Notes: generated by a model not told the origin, from the sequence alone. DNA of 64,000 nucleotides from a bacterium 1XD42-54 (GCA_003612585.1 RAZH01000001.1:434001-498000); one strand, 5' to 3'. Positions 51,052 to 62,623 are shown, counted from the stretch's first letter. A program made the numbers and translations.

Positions 51052-52455
51052 TCATCGCGCCCCCTGCTGGCGGTTGCGATTTTTCTCTTTTTCGGTCACG
51101 CCCAAAATCCTCTCCACGTTGTTTTTGGCAGTGAGAAGTTCTATCATTTTTGCCTTGGCCTGCTTGTATTCTGGATACCGCTTTTTGTTCTCGGCATACA
51201 AGGTGGCATACTCCTGTTTCAGCGATTGTATGGACGGCAGTTTCTTCAAACCGAGGGAATCAAAATACCGCTTCGCCGCTTGACAGGTGGCGATTTCACT
51301 GCTATGCTGTTCATAAAATTTCTCCCTTTTCCTGCCTGTCAGTTTCCGATATTGGGCGTAAACTTCACGGGTCTTGGAGTACGTTCCAATGTGCCGTTGC
51401 AGTTCGGAAATGTCTTTCATTCTCTGTTCAGCGGCTTTCATCTGATCGCCCAAATCGTTGAATTTCTGTGCCGCCGCATCACAGGCTTTCTCCAATTCTC
51501 CGAGGTCAATCAGCCCGTTTTCCTGCAAATATATAACCGTCTTTGCCATCTCTTTGAGATTGAAAATCTTTGCCCACCGCTCAAATCCGGGAGTGTTGAT
51601 TTTCTGCATTTTCGCTTGAATGTCAATCAGCAAATTGGGTTTGGACCTCGCCGCCGCCTTTGCCCTTGGAGCGACAATCCGTTTACCGGAAATGCGCTCC
51701 ATAATCGCCGCTTCAGTGTAATCGTCACCGAGGGAATTACAGCGGACGAACCGTTTGCCGTTGGGGATTTTGAACGCAAGATGTTTGCCCCGCTTAACCT
51801 CCGCTCCCGCCGTTTTCATGGCAACGAGGAAGCTGTCAAAATCCTTGCATCCTTGACCGAGGGCGGTGTCGATTAAGCCCTCCAACTGGCCCCGGACGGT
51901 AGGCGGCTTACCCTCTCCCAGCCATGTGCCATAGCTGCCCCGGCTGGGCTTCGGCTCCGCAATCACCGACAGCCCATTTTCCAGGCACAGCATATCGGAG
52001 ATTCTCCGAACTGTGAATGAGGACCGCCAGAAGTTTCGGAATTTCCTGGTGCAGTCTATGGCAGTCGAGTTGAACACGATATGCGAGTGAATGTGGTGCT
52101 TGTCAACATGGGTGCAGACGATAAAAGCATGATTGCCCTTGGTCAGCGACATAGCGAGATCATAGCCGATCTTGTTCGCCAGTTCCGGTGTAATCTCCCC
52201 CGGCTTGAAGGACTGCCGCAGGTGGTAGGCGATCACATCATTGTCCTTCCGTTCCCTGCCGGTAATGGCGGCATACTGCCGCTTGGAAAAGAGAAACTCC
52301 TGGTCAGCGATAGACGGATTGCACTGATAGGCTGTGACCAAATCGCCGCCATTGGTTTTCTCTGGATTCTCCACATAGTCTGTTACCCGGCCCAGGGCCT
52401 CCGCCACGGTCCGGCCCTTTCCGCTGTGCAGGGGCATCAAGCGTGTTGTTGCCAT
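51052..52455 (-). CDS. Relaxase of a mobilizable element
   Basis: About 467 residues. The N-terminal relaxase domain (TTRLMPLHSGKGRTVAEALG) has the metal-binding triad in CTHVDKHHIHSHIVFNSTA; the central part is basic and the C-terminal third is helical (ISELQRHIGTYSKTREVYAQ). It should nick oriT and lead DNA transfer using a helper conjugation system, since no type IV secretion genes are nearby. ATG at 52455 after GGAGGATGTGAAG. GC content is visibly higher than in the chromosomal genes. Confidence 0.92.
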   Translation of the reverse strand: MATTRLMPLHSGKGRTVAEALGRVTDYVENPEKTNGGDLVTAYQCNPSIADQEFLFSKRQYAAITGRERKDNDVIAYHLRQSFKPGEITPELANKIGYDLAMSLTKGNHAFIVCTHVDKHHIHSHIVFNSTAIDCTRKFRNFWRSSFTVRRISDMLCLENGLSVIAEPKPSRGSYGTWLGEGKPPTVRGQLEGLIDTALGQGCKDFDSFLVAMKTAGAEVKRGKHLAFKIPNGKRFVRCNSLGDDYTEAAIMERISGKRIVAPRAKAAARSKPNLLIDIQAKMQKINTPGFERWAKIFNLKEMAKTVIYLQENGLIDLGELEKACDAAAQKFNDLGDQMKAAEQRMKDISELQRHIGTYSKTREVYAQYRKLTGRKREKFYEQHSSEIATCQAAKRYFDSLGLKKLPSIQSLKQEYATLYAENKKRYPEYKQAKAKMIELLTAKNNVERILGVTEKEKNRNRQQGAR

Positions 52456-52518
52456 CTTCACATCCTCCCCTCAAATGAAAAAGTGGTGGGCCGTAAAATG
52501 CGGCCTACCACCAGATTG

Positions 52519-52854
52519 TTATTTGATTTTCGATAGCTGCTCCAAAATGTTTCCGAACAGCCCGCTGGCGTCTGCCAGCTTGCCGCAGATTTCGTCCACC
52601 TCGTCAGGATAGACCCCACCGCCGGAATTTACCCGGCGGGCAATCTGATTCACATTGTTGGAAGTATGGCGCAGGAGCTTCGCGCACTCATCCAGCTCCT
52701 TGATTTGCAGTTGCACAATGTAGCCGTCTATGCACATCTTCCGAATGTAGGCGCTCATATTGTGAACGCCCATCGACGCCATTCTCTGTTTGATTAACTC
52801 CCGTTCCTCGTCCGTGACCTTGAAATAGATACCGCTGGTCTTTTCTTTCGCCAT
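52519..52854 (-). CDS. MobC-type relaxosome protein
   Basis: A 111-residue protein (TSGIYFKVTDEERELIKQRM, NMSAYIRKMCIDGYIVQL, SNNVNQIARRVNSGG) with an RHH-like N-terminus and the NxNQIAR motif of MobC proteins, which help the relaxase open oriT. ATG at 52854 after AAGGGGGACT. 63 bp upstream of the relaxase stop-to-start gap on the same strand. Confidence 0.9.
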   Translation of the reverse strand: MAKEKTSGIYFKVTDEERELIKQRMASMGVHNMSAYIRKMCIDGYIVQLQIKELDECAKLLRHTSNNVNQIARRVNSGGGVYPDEVDEICGKLADASGLFGNILEQLSKIK

Positions 52855-52862
52855 AGTCCCCC

Positions 52863-53072
52863 TTATCTCCGCTTCTGCCAAACGAGGTCATAGCCGAGAG
52901 CGTCAGCCAGTTCCACCGCCTCCTTGTAACGCAGGGATTCCCGGCGCAACTTGTCAGAGAGGTTGGGAACGCTGGGGCTCCATCCGTACTGTTCCGCCAG
53001 CTTTTCCACTAACTCGCTCATAGTGAAGCCCTCTCTGACAATGTAGGCTTTGATTTCGTTCCTGATATTCAT
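52863..53072 (-). CDS. Small HTH-like protein of the mobilization module (69 aa)
   Basis: A 69-residue protein (MNIRNEIKAYIVREGFTMSE, LVEKLAEQYGWSPSVPNLSD, LRRESLRYKEAVELADALGY) with the look of a Cro/C1-type helix-turn-helix. Start at 53072 chosen by 8-nt spacing to AAGGAG. It ends 8 bp before mobC. A role in regulating transfer is likely. Confidence 0.8.
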   Translation of the reverse strand: MNIRNEIKAYIVREGFTMSELVEKLAEQYGWSPSVPNLSDKLRRESLRYKEAVELADALGYDLVWQKRR

Positions 53073-53335
53073 AATCATATCTCCTTCGATAATCGTATTC
53101 GCCATCCGGCGTAGAATTTGAAAACACTCCCAGCGGCCTGGGCAGGCTGTTCACAATGCCCAGGTCACAGGAGCACACATCGGGTTTCAGCGTTCAGCGT
53201 GAAGCTATGCGAAACCGTGAATACCAGCAGAGGACAACGTACCGTGTTCGCTGTCCAGCGTTGCGTGTTTCCACGAAAAAGCGTCATGCTGATGCTGTTT
53301 TCTTCGCTGATTTCACATGGATTGAAAATTGAGAC

Positions 53336-53370
53336 GCAAAAAGGGCGGTCTGCTTGACGCAAACCGCCCT
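53336..53370 (-). terminator. Terminator of the serine recombinase gene
   Basis: On the minus strand AGGGCGGT-TTGCGTCAAGCAG-ACCGCCCT followed by TTTTTG, 12 bp after the recombinase stop. The following region 53106-53335 has no gene that I can support. Confidence 0.88.
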
Positions 53371-53382
53371 CCGGCAACGTAT

Positions 53383-55565
<2,183 letters not shown>

Positions 55566-55612
55566 ATCATCCCTTCACTAATAGGAGAAAAACCGGGGGT
55601 ATAACGGAACCA

Positions 55613-56100
55613 ATTTCAAAAAGTTTTTGAAAAATTCTTGGAGCGGCCCGGTTTGTTCGCCTATCTCTATTATACGGTCAAATTGGCCATGACCGCAAAA
55701 ATATGGCGATAATGCAAGATTTGACCGTCACTCTCGAAAAAATTGCAAAAATGCAAGATGAAATCATCCCGCCATTTTGCCGTTTTGATTCCGCGAAGGT
55801 GCTAACGGACACTGTGTCCGTTAGCACCAGGGAGAACGTGACCGTCATTTTGTCGGCCACGTTGCGGATAAATTGTCCGTTTGGTTTTGGTCTGCATCAT
55901 TTTGCCGCTGACCAGAACCAGAACGTCAAAATGTCGTTCTGATCAGTGGCGGTCAAAATGTCCGCCACTAGCAGGAGGAGGATCAAGATTACAAACTCGG
56001 TCCCTGGTACAACGTGGCGGAAATTTTTTCCGCGACGTTGCCAAAATCAGAATTGCATTTTGCATTTCTGATTTTCAAAGGCGCATTTTGCGCCTTTGAA
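55613..56100. repeat. Dense cluster of perfect and near-perfect hairpins
   Basis: In order: 55613-55635 (AATTTCAAAAA-G-TTTTTGAAAAATT); CGGTCAAAT 55675-55683 with ATTTGACCG 55719-55727; a perfect 14-bp-arm hairpin 55798-55828 (GGTGCTAACGGACA, loop CTG); 55945-55969 (AGTGGCGG/CCGCCACT); 56011-56039 (AACGT-GGCGGAA/TTCCGCG-ACGTT); 56043-56075 (AAAATCAGAATTGCA/TGCATTTCTGATTTT); 56074-56100 (TTCAAAGGCGCA/TGCGCCTTTGAA). About 490 bp without a supported gene at the right side of the mobile element; a candidate oriT, attachment or regulatory region. Confidence 0.8.
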
Positions 56101-56250
56101 CCGTTACAGCAACGTGGAGTGCAAAATGCGCCTCACGTCAAGCGAGTTCAACGTCAGATTGACGCCCGAAGCTGTGTTGCTGGTATCACCCCCCTCCCAT
56201 AGCACCGTCATTCACCACAAACGAGCCAGCCGCTATGTTGTATTAGGCGA

Positions 56251-56284
56251 AATCTTACTTTCACCCTTTACAACATACATCTTT
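56251..56284 (-). repeat. Right imperfect terminal inverted repeat of the inserted segment
   Basis: Read on the minus strand: AAAGATGTATG, TTGTAAAGGGTGAAAGTAAG, ATT. Counterpart of 47168-47197. It overlaps the point where the KTR N-terminal fragment stops being homologous. Confidence 0.55.
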
Positions 56285-56339
56285 GTACCCTTGTTTTATT
56301 GCCACAAACAGGACAGCGTATCCATTCAGTTGTTTTCAT
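56268..56339 (-). pseudogene. Cysteine-rich KTR protein, N-terminal half
   Basis: Reads MKTTEWIRCPVCGNKTRVQ, then RCML and a stop. TEWIRCPVCGNKTR is the hallmark N-terminus of KTR proteins, first CxxC included. The second half lies at 47031-47167, same strand, implying a single gene split by a 9-kb insertion. Confidence 0.6.
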
Positions 56340-56426
56340 TAGCATACTCCATATCCTTGTTGCAATTATTCTAACACAACACCTTTGCTTAGCTTACTTT
56401 TTGAATATATCAATCTAGGCCACACA

Positions 56427-56590
56427 TCAACGGCAAAAAACAACTGTCGTAACGACGGTGTTATTGTCTATGTAGTCGGCTGCGTCGAACAGGTTGGTAT
56501 AATCCTCTGTGGTGCAGTCCTTAATATAAATCTGGCACTTCAATTTGCTGCCCTCGGTCGTGATATAAATATCCTTTGCATGGCTTTTTC
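56427..56590 (-). pseudogene. C-terminal gene remnant, mobile-element type
   Basis: An open frame of about 50 residues without a start: KDIYITTEGSKLKCQIYIKD, then CTTEDYTNLFDAADYIDNNT, and TVVTTVVFCR-stop. Its coding look (codon bias, no shadow of another gene) suggests the tail of a lost ICE gene. Family not identified. Confidence 0.45.
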
Positions 56591-56603
56591 AATTTTCAAT
56601 CCT

Positions 56604-57827
56604 TTACGCTCTTGTGAAAACTGTGGTGACAGTGATGATGTCATCGTCGATCTGCGCAAAAATCTCGCCGTTCATCTTGCGCATGAGCTGTCTGCAAATG
56701 TAAAGCCCCAGCCCGCTGCCACCAATGTTTTCCGCATTTACTCCGCGCCAAAAGCTCTCGAAAATATGCGGCAAATCGTCCTTCACAAGCGTACAACCAC
56801 CGTTCATAATCGCAATTTGGACGCATTCGTCGTCCTCAGGGAAAATCAATTCCACACGTCTGCCGTCGCCGTATTTCAGGGCATTTTCCATAATGTTTTG
56901 CAGCACTTCAACGCTCCTGATCAAATCCCCCGAAAGCAGACAGTTTTTATATTTTCCGATAATAAGCTCTGTTTTGATAAGCGCCAGTTTTTCCCTATAA
57001 TATCCCGTAATTTTTTCAACAAGCTCCGAAAGATAAAACTCTCCTATATTCACTTCAAAGCTAAGGAAATCTTCTCTTGAAGCTGTTATGATCTGCAAAA
57101 CATAGCCTTCAATCTCGTCCGCTTTTTCAGTGATGTTATCAGCAATTTTTTGCTGTTTTTCCGTGTCTGAATACAAATTTCTCGACAGTGCAGCCGAGTA
57201 AAGTTTTATTGCGGAAAGCGGTGTTTTAATATCATGCGACAGTGATAACAGCAATGTTTTCTTTTCTTTCTGCATTTCCAGTTCGCGCTGCTTTTGCTGT
57301 TCGATGTTTTCGCGGAGAATATCAATTCCCCAAAGGAAATTTCCGAAAAAACGGTTTTTCGTTTCCTTTATCGGCGTGGTGAGATTCCCCTTTGAAAGTT
57401 CGTAGGGGATACTGCTCAAGCGTTCAAAGGGCGCAAGAATTGCGAATTTTATGTAAAGCATAACTGCGATAAATAAAATCGCCATAGCGCCGAGAACGGC
57501 ATTTACAATTCCCACAAGATGTGCCTTGTTGGAATAACCATTTGTACTGTAATCGAAGCGATAAAGTTCTCCGCTTATTTCATAGATAACATAGTCACTG
57601 TCCGTGCTATAAAATTTTTCTCTGTATCGTTCAATATTTGTTACATACACACATTCGGACATGTCGGCAGAACCATTCGTTTCTATTTCACGAACAAGAC
57701 GGCTTATCTCCACTCGATATGGCCTGCTCCCATCGGTTTTGTCGGCGGCAAGAATCATATTCACCACAGCAAATAATAGAATTATGGCAACCGTAACTGC
57801 CGAGAAAATTCTGTTAAACGCCTTCAT
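56604..57827 (-). CDS. Sensor histidine kinase with extracytoplasmic domain
   Basis: A 407-residue kinase: TM1 (about 8-28), an extracellular domain of about 85 residues, TM2 (GAMAILFIAVMLYIKFAIL), HAMP-like linker, H box SLSHDIKTPLSAIKLYS, N box (IMENALKYGDG) and GGSGLGLYICRQLM. The ATP lid is present but the D box is altered (IAIMNGGCTLVKDD instead of VxDNGxG), which is common in this subfamily. Overlaps the response regulator gene by 14 bp. Confidence 0.9.
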   Translation of the reverse strand: MKAFNRIFSAVTVAIILLFAVVNMILAADKTDGSRPYRVEISRLVREIETNGSADMSECVYVTNIERYREKFYSTDSDYVIYEISGELYRFDYSTNGYSNKAHLVGIVNAVLGAMAILFIAVMLYIKFAILAPFERLSSIPYELSKGNLTTPIKETKNRFFGNFLWGIDILRENIEQQKQRELEMQKEKKTLLLSLSHDIKTPLSAIKLYSAALSRNLYSDTEKQQKIADNITEKADEIEGYVLQIITASREDFLSFEVNIGEFYLSELVEKITGYYREKLALIKTELIIGKYKNCLLSGDLIRSVEVLQNIMENALKYGDGRRVELIFPEDDECVQIAIMNGGCTLVKDDLPHIFESFWRGVNAENIGGSGLGLYICRQLMRKMNGEIFAQIDDDIITVTTVFTRA

Positions 57828-58479
57828 ATTTATACCCCACTCCCCATACAGTCACTATTTTTTTAGGATTTGGGGGGATATCCTCTATTTTCTGCCGCAG
57901 CCATTTTATGTGTACTGTCAATGTCTGCTGTTCCGAAAAGCTGTCGTTGCCCCAGACCTGTCCGAAAATATATTCCTTGCTCAAAGCCCTGCCCTTATTC
58001 TCCATCAAAAGTAGAAGGAGCTCAAATTCCTTCGTGGTCATTTCGAGTTCTTTTTCATTTTTGCAAACAGTACGGCTCACCTTATTTATGCGTATATTGC
58101 CGTCGGTAATTTCGTCAAGAGCGTACCGCCGCTTAAAAATCCCGCTTATTTTTGCGAGCATGATATCAATATCATATGGCTTTTCAATGTAGTCGTCTGC
58201 GCCGAGATTCAGTCCGTTCAGCTTGTCCTCCTTCTCCGTTTTTGCACTTACAATCAGTACGGGGGTATTGCTTTTCGTCCGGATTTTTTCCAAAACATAA
58301 AATCCGTCCTTATCGGGCAGCATGATATCAAGCACGACAAGCCTTGCGCCGTATCTTTCGTACAGCAGCAAGGCTTTTTCGGCTGTTTGAACCGCCGATA
58401 CCGTATAATTTTCCGCGCGGAGAAAATCACACAGTAGATCAGCAAGCTCCTTGTTGTCCTCCACAATGAGAATATCCAT
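57814..58479 (-). CDS. OmpR-family response regulator
   Basis: A 221-residue regulator: DILIVEDNKELADLL, phospho-Asp in LVVLDIMLPDKDG (about residue 51), Thr/Ser in LIVSAKTE, Lys in EKPYDIDIM, then a winged helix (RALSKEYIFGQVWGND, WLRQKIEDIPPNPKKIVTVW). One base after the ABC ATPase stop, so the transporter and two-component genes form one operon. Confidence 0.92.
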   Translation of the reverse strand: MDILIVEDNKELADLLCDFLRAENYTVSAVQTAEKALLLYERYGARLVVLDIMLPDKDGFYVLEKIRTKSNTPVLIVSAKTEKEDKLNGLNLGADDYIEKPYDIDIMLAKISGIFKRRYALDEITDGNIRINKVSRTVCKNEKELEMTTKEFELLLLLMENKGRALSKEYIFGQVWGNDSFSEQQTLTVHIKWLRQKIEDIPPNPKKIVTVWGVGYKYEGV

Positions 58480-58480
58480 A

Positions 58481-59239
58481 TTACCACCCTAACTCCAGAA
58501 GCCAGTTATTCAATGCGCGCTCTCGTTCTCTCATCTGCGTGGAGCAGTCGCTTAAATCAAACTCTCCCTTTATGTTCCCGTCAACAATGTACATAACCCT
58601 TTTGCATTTTGCCGCGACCTTAACATCGTGAGTAACGAGCATAATCGTTGAGCCGCCGGAATTTAATTTTACAAGTTCCTCCATTACCTCGTCGGAGGAA
58701 GCGCGGTTCAAAGCCCCTGTCGACTCGTCGGCAAAAATCATTTTCGGGCCGTTTATCATACTGCGGCAGATGCACGCTCGCTGAAGCTGTCCGCCTGAAA
58801 CCTCGTTGATGTCGTTGCCGGCAATGTCGATAATGCCGAGTCTGCGCATGAAATCCTGACCGCGCCGCGCCGTTTCCCTGCGGGGTTCGCGCAGCTTTTT
58901 GGACTGCGTTGCGGGAAGTATGATATTATCCAATATCGTGAGGTTTTTCAGCATATACATCCGCTGAAAAATGAACCCCATTTCGTCAAGGCGCAGGTCT
59001 GCAAGTTCTCTTTCGCCCATTTGGGCGATGTTCTTCCCACAGAAGCTCACCTCCCCTGCGGTAAGATGATCCATGCCCGAAACCACGTACAGCAGCGTAG
59101 ATTTTCCGGAACCCGACGGCCCCATAACAGCGACCATCTCTCCCTCGCCAATCGCAAAATTGATGTTTTTCAGTACATTGTTCTGCCGTTTGTTTACGAT
59201 ATACGTTTTGCAGAGGTCTTTTACTTCGAGAATATTCAT
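58481..59239 (-). CDS. ABC transporter ATP-binding protein (MacB/LolD type)
   Basis: A 252-residue ATPase: MGPSGSGKSTLLYVVSG, IFQRMYMLKNLTIL, EVSGGQLQRACICRSM, MIFADESTGALNRASSDE and LVTHDVKVA. Partner of the upstream permease (15 bp gap). Substrate unknown; such four-gene operons often handle antimicrobial peptides or cell-envelope stress. Confidence 0.93.
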   Translation of the reverse strand: MNILEVKDLCKTYIVNKRQNNVLKNINFAIGEGEMVAVMGPSGSGKSTLLYVVSGMDHLTAGEVSFCGKNIAQMGERELADLRLDEMGFIFQRMYMLKNLTILDNIILPATQSKKLREPRRETARRGQDFMRRLGIIDIAGNDINEVSGGQLQRACICRSMINGPKMIFADESTGALNRASSDEVMEELVKLNSGGSTIMLVTHDVKVAAKCKRVMYIVDGNIKGEFDLSDCSTQMRERERALNNWLLELGW

Positions 59240-59254
59240 ATCAGATTTCCTTTC

Positions 59255-61630
59255 TTATTCTATATTAGCCGTGTCCAAGGCCGTTATCGTTTTGGTATAC
59301 AGCGAGGTGAGGAATGCGCTTGCCGCCGTAGCGGCGAGAATAACAAGCGGGAAAGCAAGGAACATTTCAAACGGATTTATCAAATAATCAAGAGCACGCA
59401 CCGAGCCCATCATCCTGAAAATCGGATCAATGAAAAGATGCGTAAGCGGCAGGGCGAAAAGTTCCGCTGCGATTACCGTCATACATCCGACGAAAACAAA
59501 TCGCAGGGTATGGTAAGCATAGATTTTTCCGTTTCGTGTGCCGATTGCTTTCATAAGCGCAATTTCGCCCTGCTCCTTAACGATAAAGGAGCGCTCCATA
59601 AGCACGGTGATCAGCACCGCTAAAATGAACGTGAGAACAACGACCATTTGTTTTACTGTATCAATAGTATCCACAACTTTGAGCAGATACGATATACTTT
59701 CGGCGCGATTGCTGACATCGTCAAGTTCGGGATAAAGCTTCTGAATTTTTTCCATACGGCGGGCTGTTTCCTTTTGATCGGGAGCGTCGGTGAATTTGAT
59801 CTGTGTGAAATATGCGCTCTGCGCTTGTATGTAATTGATCTCCTCGTCCTCGTGAAGCCGCACGCCCTCGCCCATATTGGACATAGACTGAAAAATTGCT
59901 GTTATTATCAATTCCTTGTCGCCGTCGATGGTTTTTATGGTAATCGTATCGCCGATATCCACTTTCAGCCTATCCGCAGAAAGACTGGTCAGCGCAGCCT
60001 CACCGACAGACTGCGGCGGCGTACCCTCGATGTACTCGTACATATCCGCGGTCGTTCCTGTGCCCTGATATATTATAACGCTGCTCTCGTTTTCACCGTG
60101 TGACACGGGCAGCTTGAACATTATTTCCTGCATACAGCGCGCGGGCATACCGTTTCGGGCGAGATTTTCCTCCATATCCGAAAGGTATTCCTTCAGCTTT
60201 TCGTGCCCGTTTTCTGTCATAAGCTCCATTACCTCGCCCTTTGCGGATATGTCGAAGTCCGCAATGCCGAAAACGTTGAAGAGCGTACCGCTTTTCGCCG
60301 TGGAAACCGTTGTCGAAAGTATAAGCAGAAGCGACAGGCAGAGGAAGAAAGCGAAGGTTATGATACCGAAACGTTTCGGGCTGCTTACGATATCGTTCAG
60401 CGCGAGAAACGACGCTGCAGGAAGCTTTGATTTCCCGAGGCTTATCATGCTCTTTTTGCGGAAGCGCTCGCCCGTCTGACCGTTTCGCACAGCGTCAATG
60501 GGCGACATTTTCCCAACCTTTCCCGTACAGCCGTAGCAGAACAGCATGATAACGCCAACCATGCACACCGCGCAAATGACATTGGAAAAAGCCGCGTTTT
60601 GATTGTTTATAATAATGGAGCTAGGTACAACACTTACCAGCAGTTCACTGAAAGGAAAGCTGAGCGCGAGGCCGGCCGCCGCGCCGATAACGGAAAGCGC
60701 CACGTATTTCACAAGGTACAGGCCCCGGATCTTCAGGTTGCGGAGACCGATCGCTTTCATAACGCCGATCTCGCGGAACTCCTCGGAAAGCGTGAACGCA
60801 ATGGTAAACCGCAGGATCACCAACGCAACGGCTACAAGAACAAGGCTCACCACAAGGAGGAGACCGACCACCATCATATCAAAAACATAAGACAATTTGA
60901 GAGTTGCCTTGTCTGCTGAAAAAAAGGCGTTGTCGATCACCGGCTTGATTTCGGAGATCATTTTTTCCATATCCGAGGCGCGTATATAAATCAGCTCGCC
61001 GCCATAAAATTGCTCGACATTTTCTGCGGAGATGAAATTTTCAATGTCACCGGCGCTTATGAAATAACGCTGTATGGATAGTCCGGTCGATCCAAGAACC
61101 GCGTCCTTGACACCGCCCGCGAACGTAAACACACAGCTTACGCCGCCGAGCTTTACAGTCATTTTATCTCCAATCGCAAGCCCGATGTCCTCCGCCGCGC
61201 CTGCCGTCATATAAAACTCGCCGCTCTTTACCGATTGAAGAATACCGCCGTCGTCAAGAATATAATTCATGGATATATCCTCATCACTCTGAAGAAGAAT
61301 CGGGTTTATGCTTGAGGCGGTTTTGCTTTCATCCTCAAAGGTGATATTATCGGACGTCATACACAGTATTTTTTCCTTACTGAAGCTTTCCACCGAAGCG
61401 GCAGAATTTAAAATCCCGTCGCGATCGGCCGCACAGGATTTGTTCATTGTCATCGCAAGGTAATCGGGCGCGTCCGCCATTTCAAGATAATCGTCAAGCG
61501 CCGTTGTAACGCTTATGATGTTATTCACACCAGATGATACGAACATTGATGCAAGTATGATAAATACAAGCAAAATCACGTTCATCGCCTTTTTGCGCTT
61601 AAGGTCTTTTTTCAGTATTTGTAAGTACAT
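59255..61630 (-). CDS. Large FtsX-family ABC transporter permease
   Basis: A 791-residue membrane protein with two FtsX domains: TM1 (about 17-37), an extracellular domain to about 250, three helices (to about 360; FREIGVMKAIGLRNLKIRGL), a middle helix (about 430), a second extracellular domain and three C-terminal helices (EIALMKAIGTRNGKIYAYHT). The layout resembles lipoprotein or peptide exporters (duplicated MacB-like), not BceB. ATG at 61630 after AAAGGAGCAGAGGAA. First gene of the operon. Confidence 0.9.
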   Translation of the reverse strand: MYLQILKKDLKRKKAMNVILLVFIILASMFVSSGVNNIISVTTALDDYLEMADAPDYLAMTMNKSCAADRDGILNSAASVESFSKEKILCMTSDNITFEDESKTASSINPILLQSDEDISMNYILDDGGILQSVKSGEFYMTAGAAEDIGLAIGDKMTVKLGGVSCVFTFAGGVKDAVLGSTGLSIQRYFISAGDIENFISAENVEQFYGGELIYIRASDMEKMISEIKPVIDNAFFSADKATLKLSYVFDMMVVGLLLVVSLVLVAVALVILRFTIAFTLSEEFREIGVMKAIGLRNLKIRGLYLVKYVALSVIGAAAGLALSFPFSELLVSVVPSSIIINNQNAAFSNVICAVCMVGVIMLFCYGCTGKVGKMSPIDAVRNGQTGERFRKKSMISLGKSKLPAASFLALNDIVSSPKRFGIITFAFFLCLSLLLILSTTVSTAKSGTLFNVFGIADFDISAKGEVMELMTENGHEKLKEYLSDMEENLARNGMPARCMQEIMFKLPVSHGENESSVIIYQGTGTTADMYEYIEGTPPQSVGEAALTSLSADRLKVDIGDTITIKTIDGDKELIITAIFQSMSNMGEGVRLHEDEEINYIQAQSAYFTQIKFTDAPDQKETARRMEKIQKLYPELDDVSNRAESISYLLKVVDTIDTVKQMVVVLTFILAVLITVLMERSFIVKEQGEIALMKAIGTRNGKIYAYHTLRFVFVGCMTVIAAELFALPLTHLFIDPIFRMMGSVRALDYLINPFEMFLAFPLVILAATAASAFLTSLYTKTITALDTANIE

Positions 61631-61811
61631 TTCCTCTGCTCCTTTCGCTTTGTGGTGTTATTGTAGCATAGAAGTTATTAAATAATCCTTAAATCGGTTT
61701 GCGGCAATCAAATCAAATTATAGCGTGATAATAATCATGCTGGAATTTTTGATTTTTTCATTCATTTTTATGCACGAATATCCCCGGCTATGGAACAGAC
61801 TTTCTAGAATT

Positions 61812-61846
61812 GTTACTTTGAGCGGTCCCAGCCCGTGAATAGTAAC
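61812..61846. repeat. REP-like palindrome, copy 1
   Basis: Begins GTTACTTTGAGCGGTCCCAG and ends GAATAGTAAC, with GTTACT/AGTAAC ends pairing. A further arm GTTACTA at 61856-61862 pairs with TAGTAAC (61840-61846). Lies in the 354-bp intergenic gap 61631-61984, otherwise empty of genes. Confidence 0.75.
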
Positions 61847-61984
61847 ATAAAGTTGGTTACTATATATACATTCCTAAATAAATCTTTATATTTTCTACGG
61901 TTCTCTCCTTAGGTCCGCGTTTTATACTTAAACCATCAAATAACAGCACAGCATGCTGAATTTATGATATGAGGAGGATTTTAT

Positions 61985-62623
61985 ATGTGGAAATTTTTAA
62001 GAGAATACATCAAAACTCCAAACACTATTGGAGCTGTCGCTCCCAGCAGCAGACATCTAGCGGCTGCCATGACTGCTTGGATCGATTTTAATAAAGCAAA
62101 GTGTATTGTAGAATATGGAGCCGGAACCGGCATATTTACCCGGGAAGTGTGTGCAAAAAAAAGACCTGGCACGGTTTATATTGTGATTGAACAAAATGAC
62201 CGTTTTTACAGCATGCTCCAGAAACAATTTCATGGAGTACCGGGTGTAGTACTGATCCATGGAGATGCCGGAAACGTCTGCAACTTTTTAAAAAAGCAGG
62301 GCTTCTCGCATGCGGATCATATTATTTCCGGCCTACCCTTTACCTCCCTGCCGGAGCCTGTGTCCCGCAGGATATTGTCCCAGACTCAAAAAGCTGTCGG
62401 AGCAAAAGGCGTATTTACTACCTTCCAGTATACTCTGCTCCGCAGGCAGTTTTTGGAGGAATACTTCAATATCCGGAAAATTGTACGCATCTGGCGCAAT
62501 CTGCCTCCGGCATATGTACTGAATATGAAATTAAAATGCAGTGAATCGGATATAAACGTTACTATGAACGGCCCCCAGGCCGCGAATAGTAACAATATAA
62601 ACTGCTGCTGGGAAGGTTTATGA
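61985..62623 (+). CDS. SAM-dependent methyltransferase, phospholipid methyltransferase-like
   Basis: A 212-residue class I methyltransferase. VGA/PSSRHLAAAM then CIVEYGAGTGIFTREV (SAM motif I, about residues 40-55), YIVIEQNDRFYSML (motif II), IHGDAGNVCNF (motif III), ISGLPFTSLPEPVSRRIL (motif IV-like). This set is typical of PmtA-like and rRNA-dimethylase-like enzymes; a phospholipid target is likely because a membrane protein gene overlaps downstream. The C-terminal about 20 residues are encoded by a REP-like palindrome. Confidence 0.85.
   Translation: MWKFLREYIKTPNTIGAVAPSSRHLAAAMTAWIDFNKAKCIVEYGAGTGIFTREVCAKKRPGTVYIVIEQNDRFYSMLQKQFHGVPGVVLIHGDAGNVCNFLKKQGFSHADHIISGLPFTSLPEPVSRRILSQTQKAVGAKGVFTTFQYTLLRRQFLEEYFNIRKIVRIWRNLPPAYVLNMKLKCSESDINVTMNGPQAANSNNINCCWEGL
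62558..62593. repeat. REP-like palindrome, copy 2, inside the methyltransferase gene
   Basis: Begins GTTACTATGAACGGCCCCCA and ends GCGAATAGTAAC. Closely similar to 61812-61846 (about 29 of 36 positions). It supplies the codons for VTMNGPQAANSN near the protein's C-terminus. Confidence 0.8.

Noticed and set aside
55703-55942. 79-aa ORF starting MAIMQDLTVTLEKIAKMQDE
   Set aside because: It runs through perfect hairpins, and the reverse strand encodes partly the same residues (LTDTVSVST) because of the palindrome; no ribosome binding site. Best seen as a repeat by-product.
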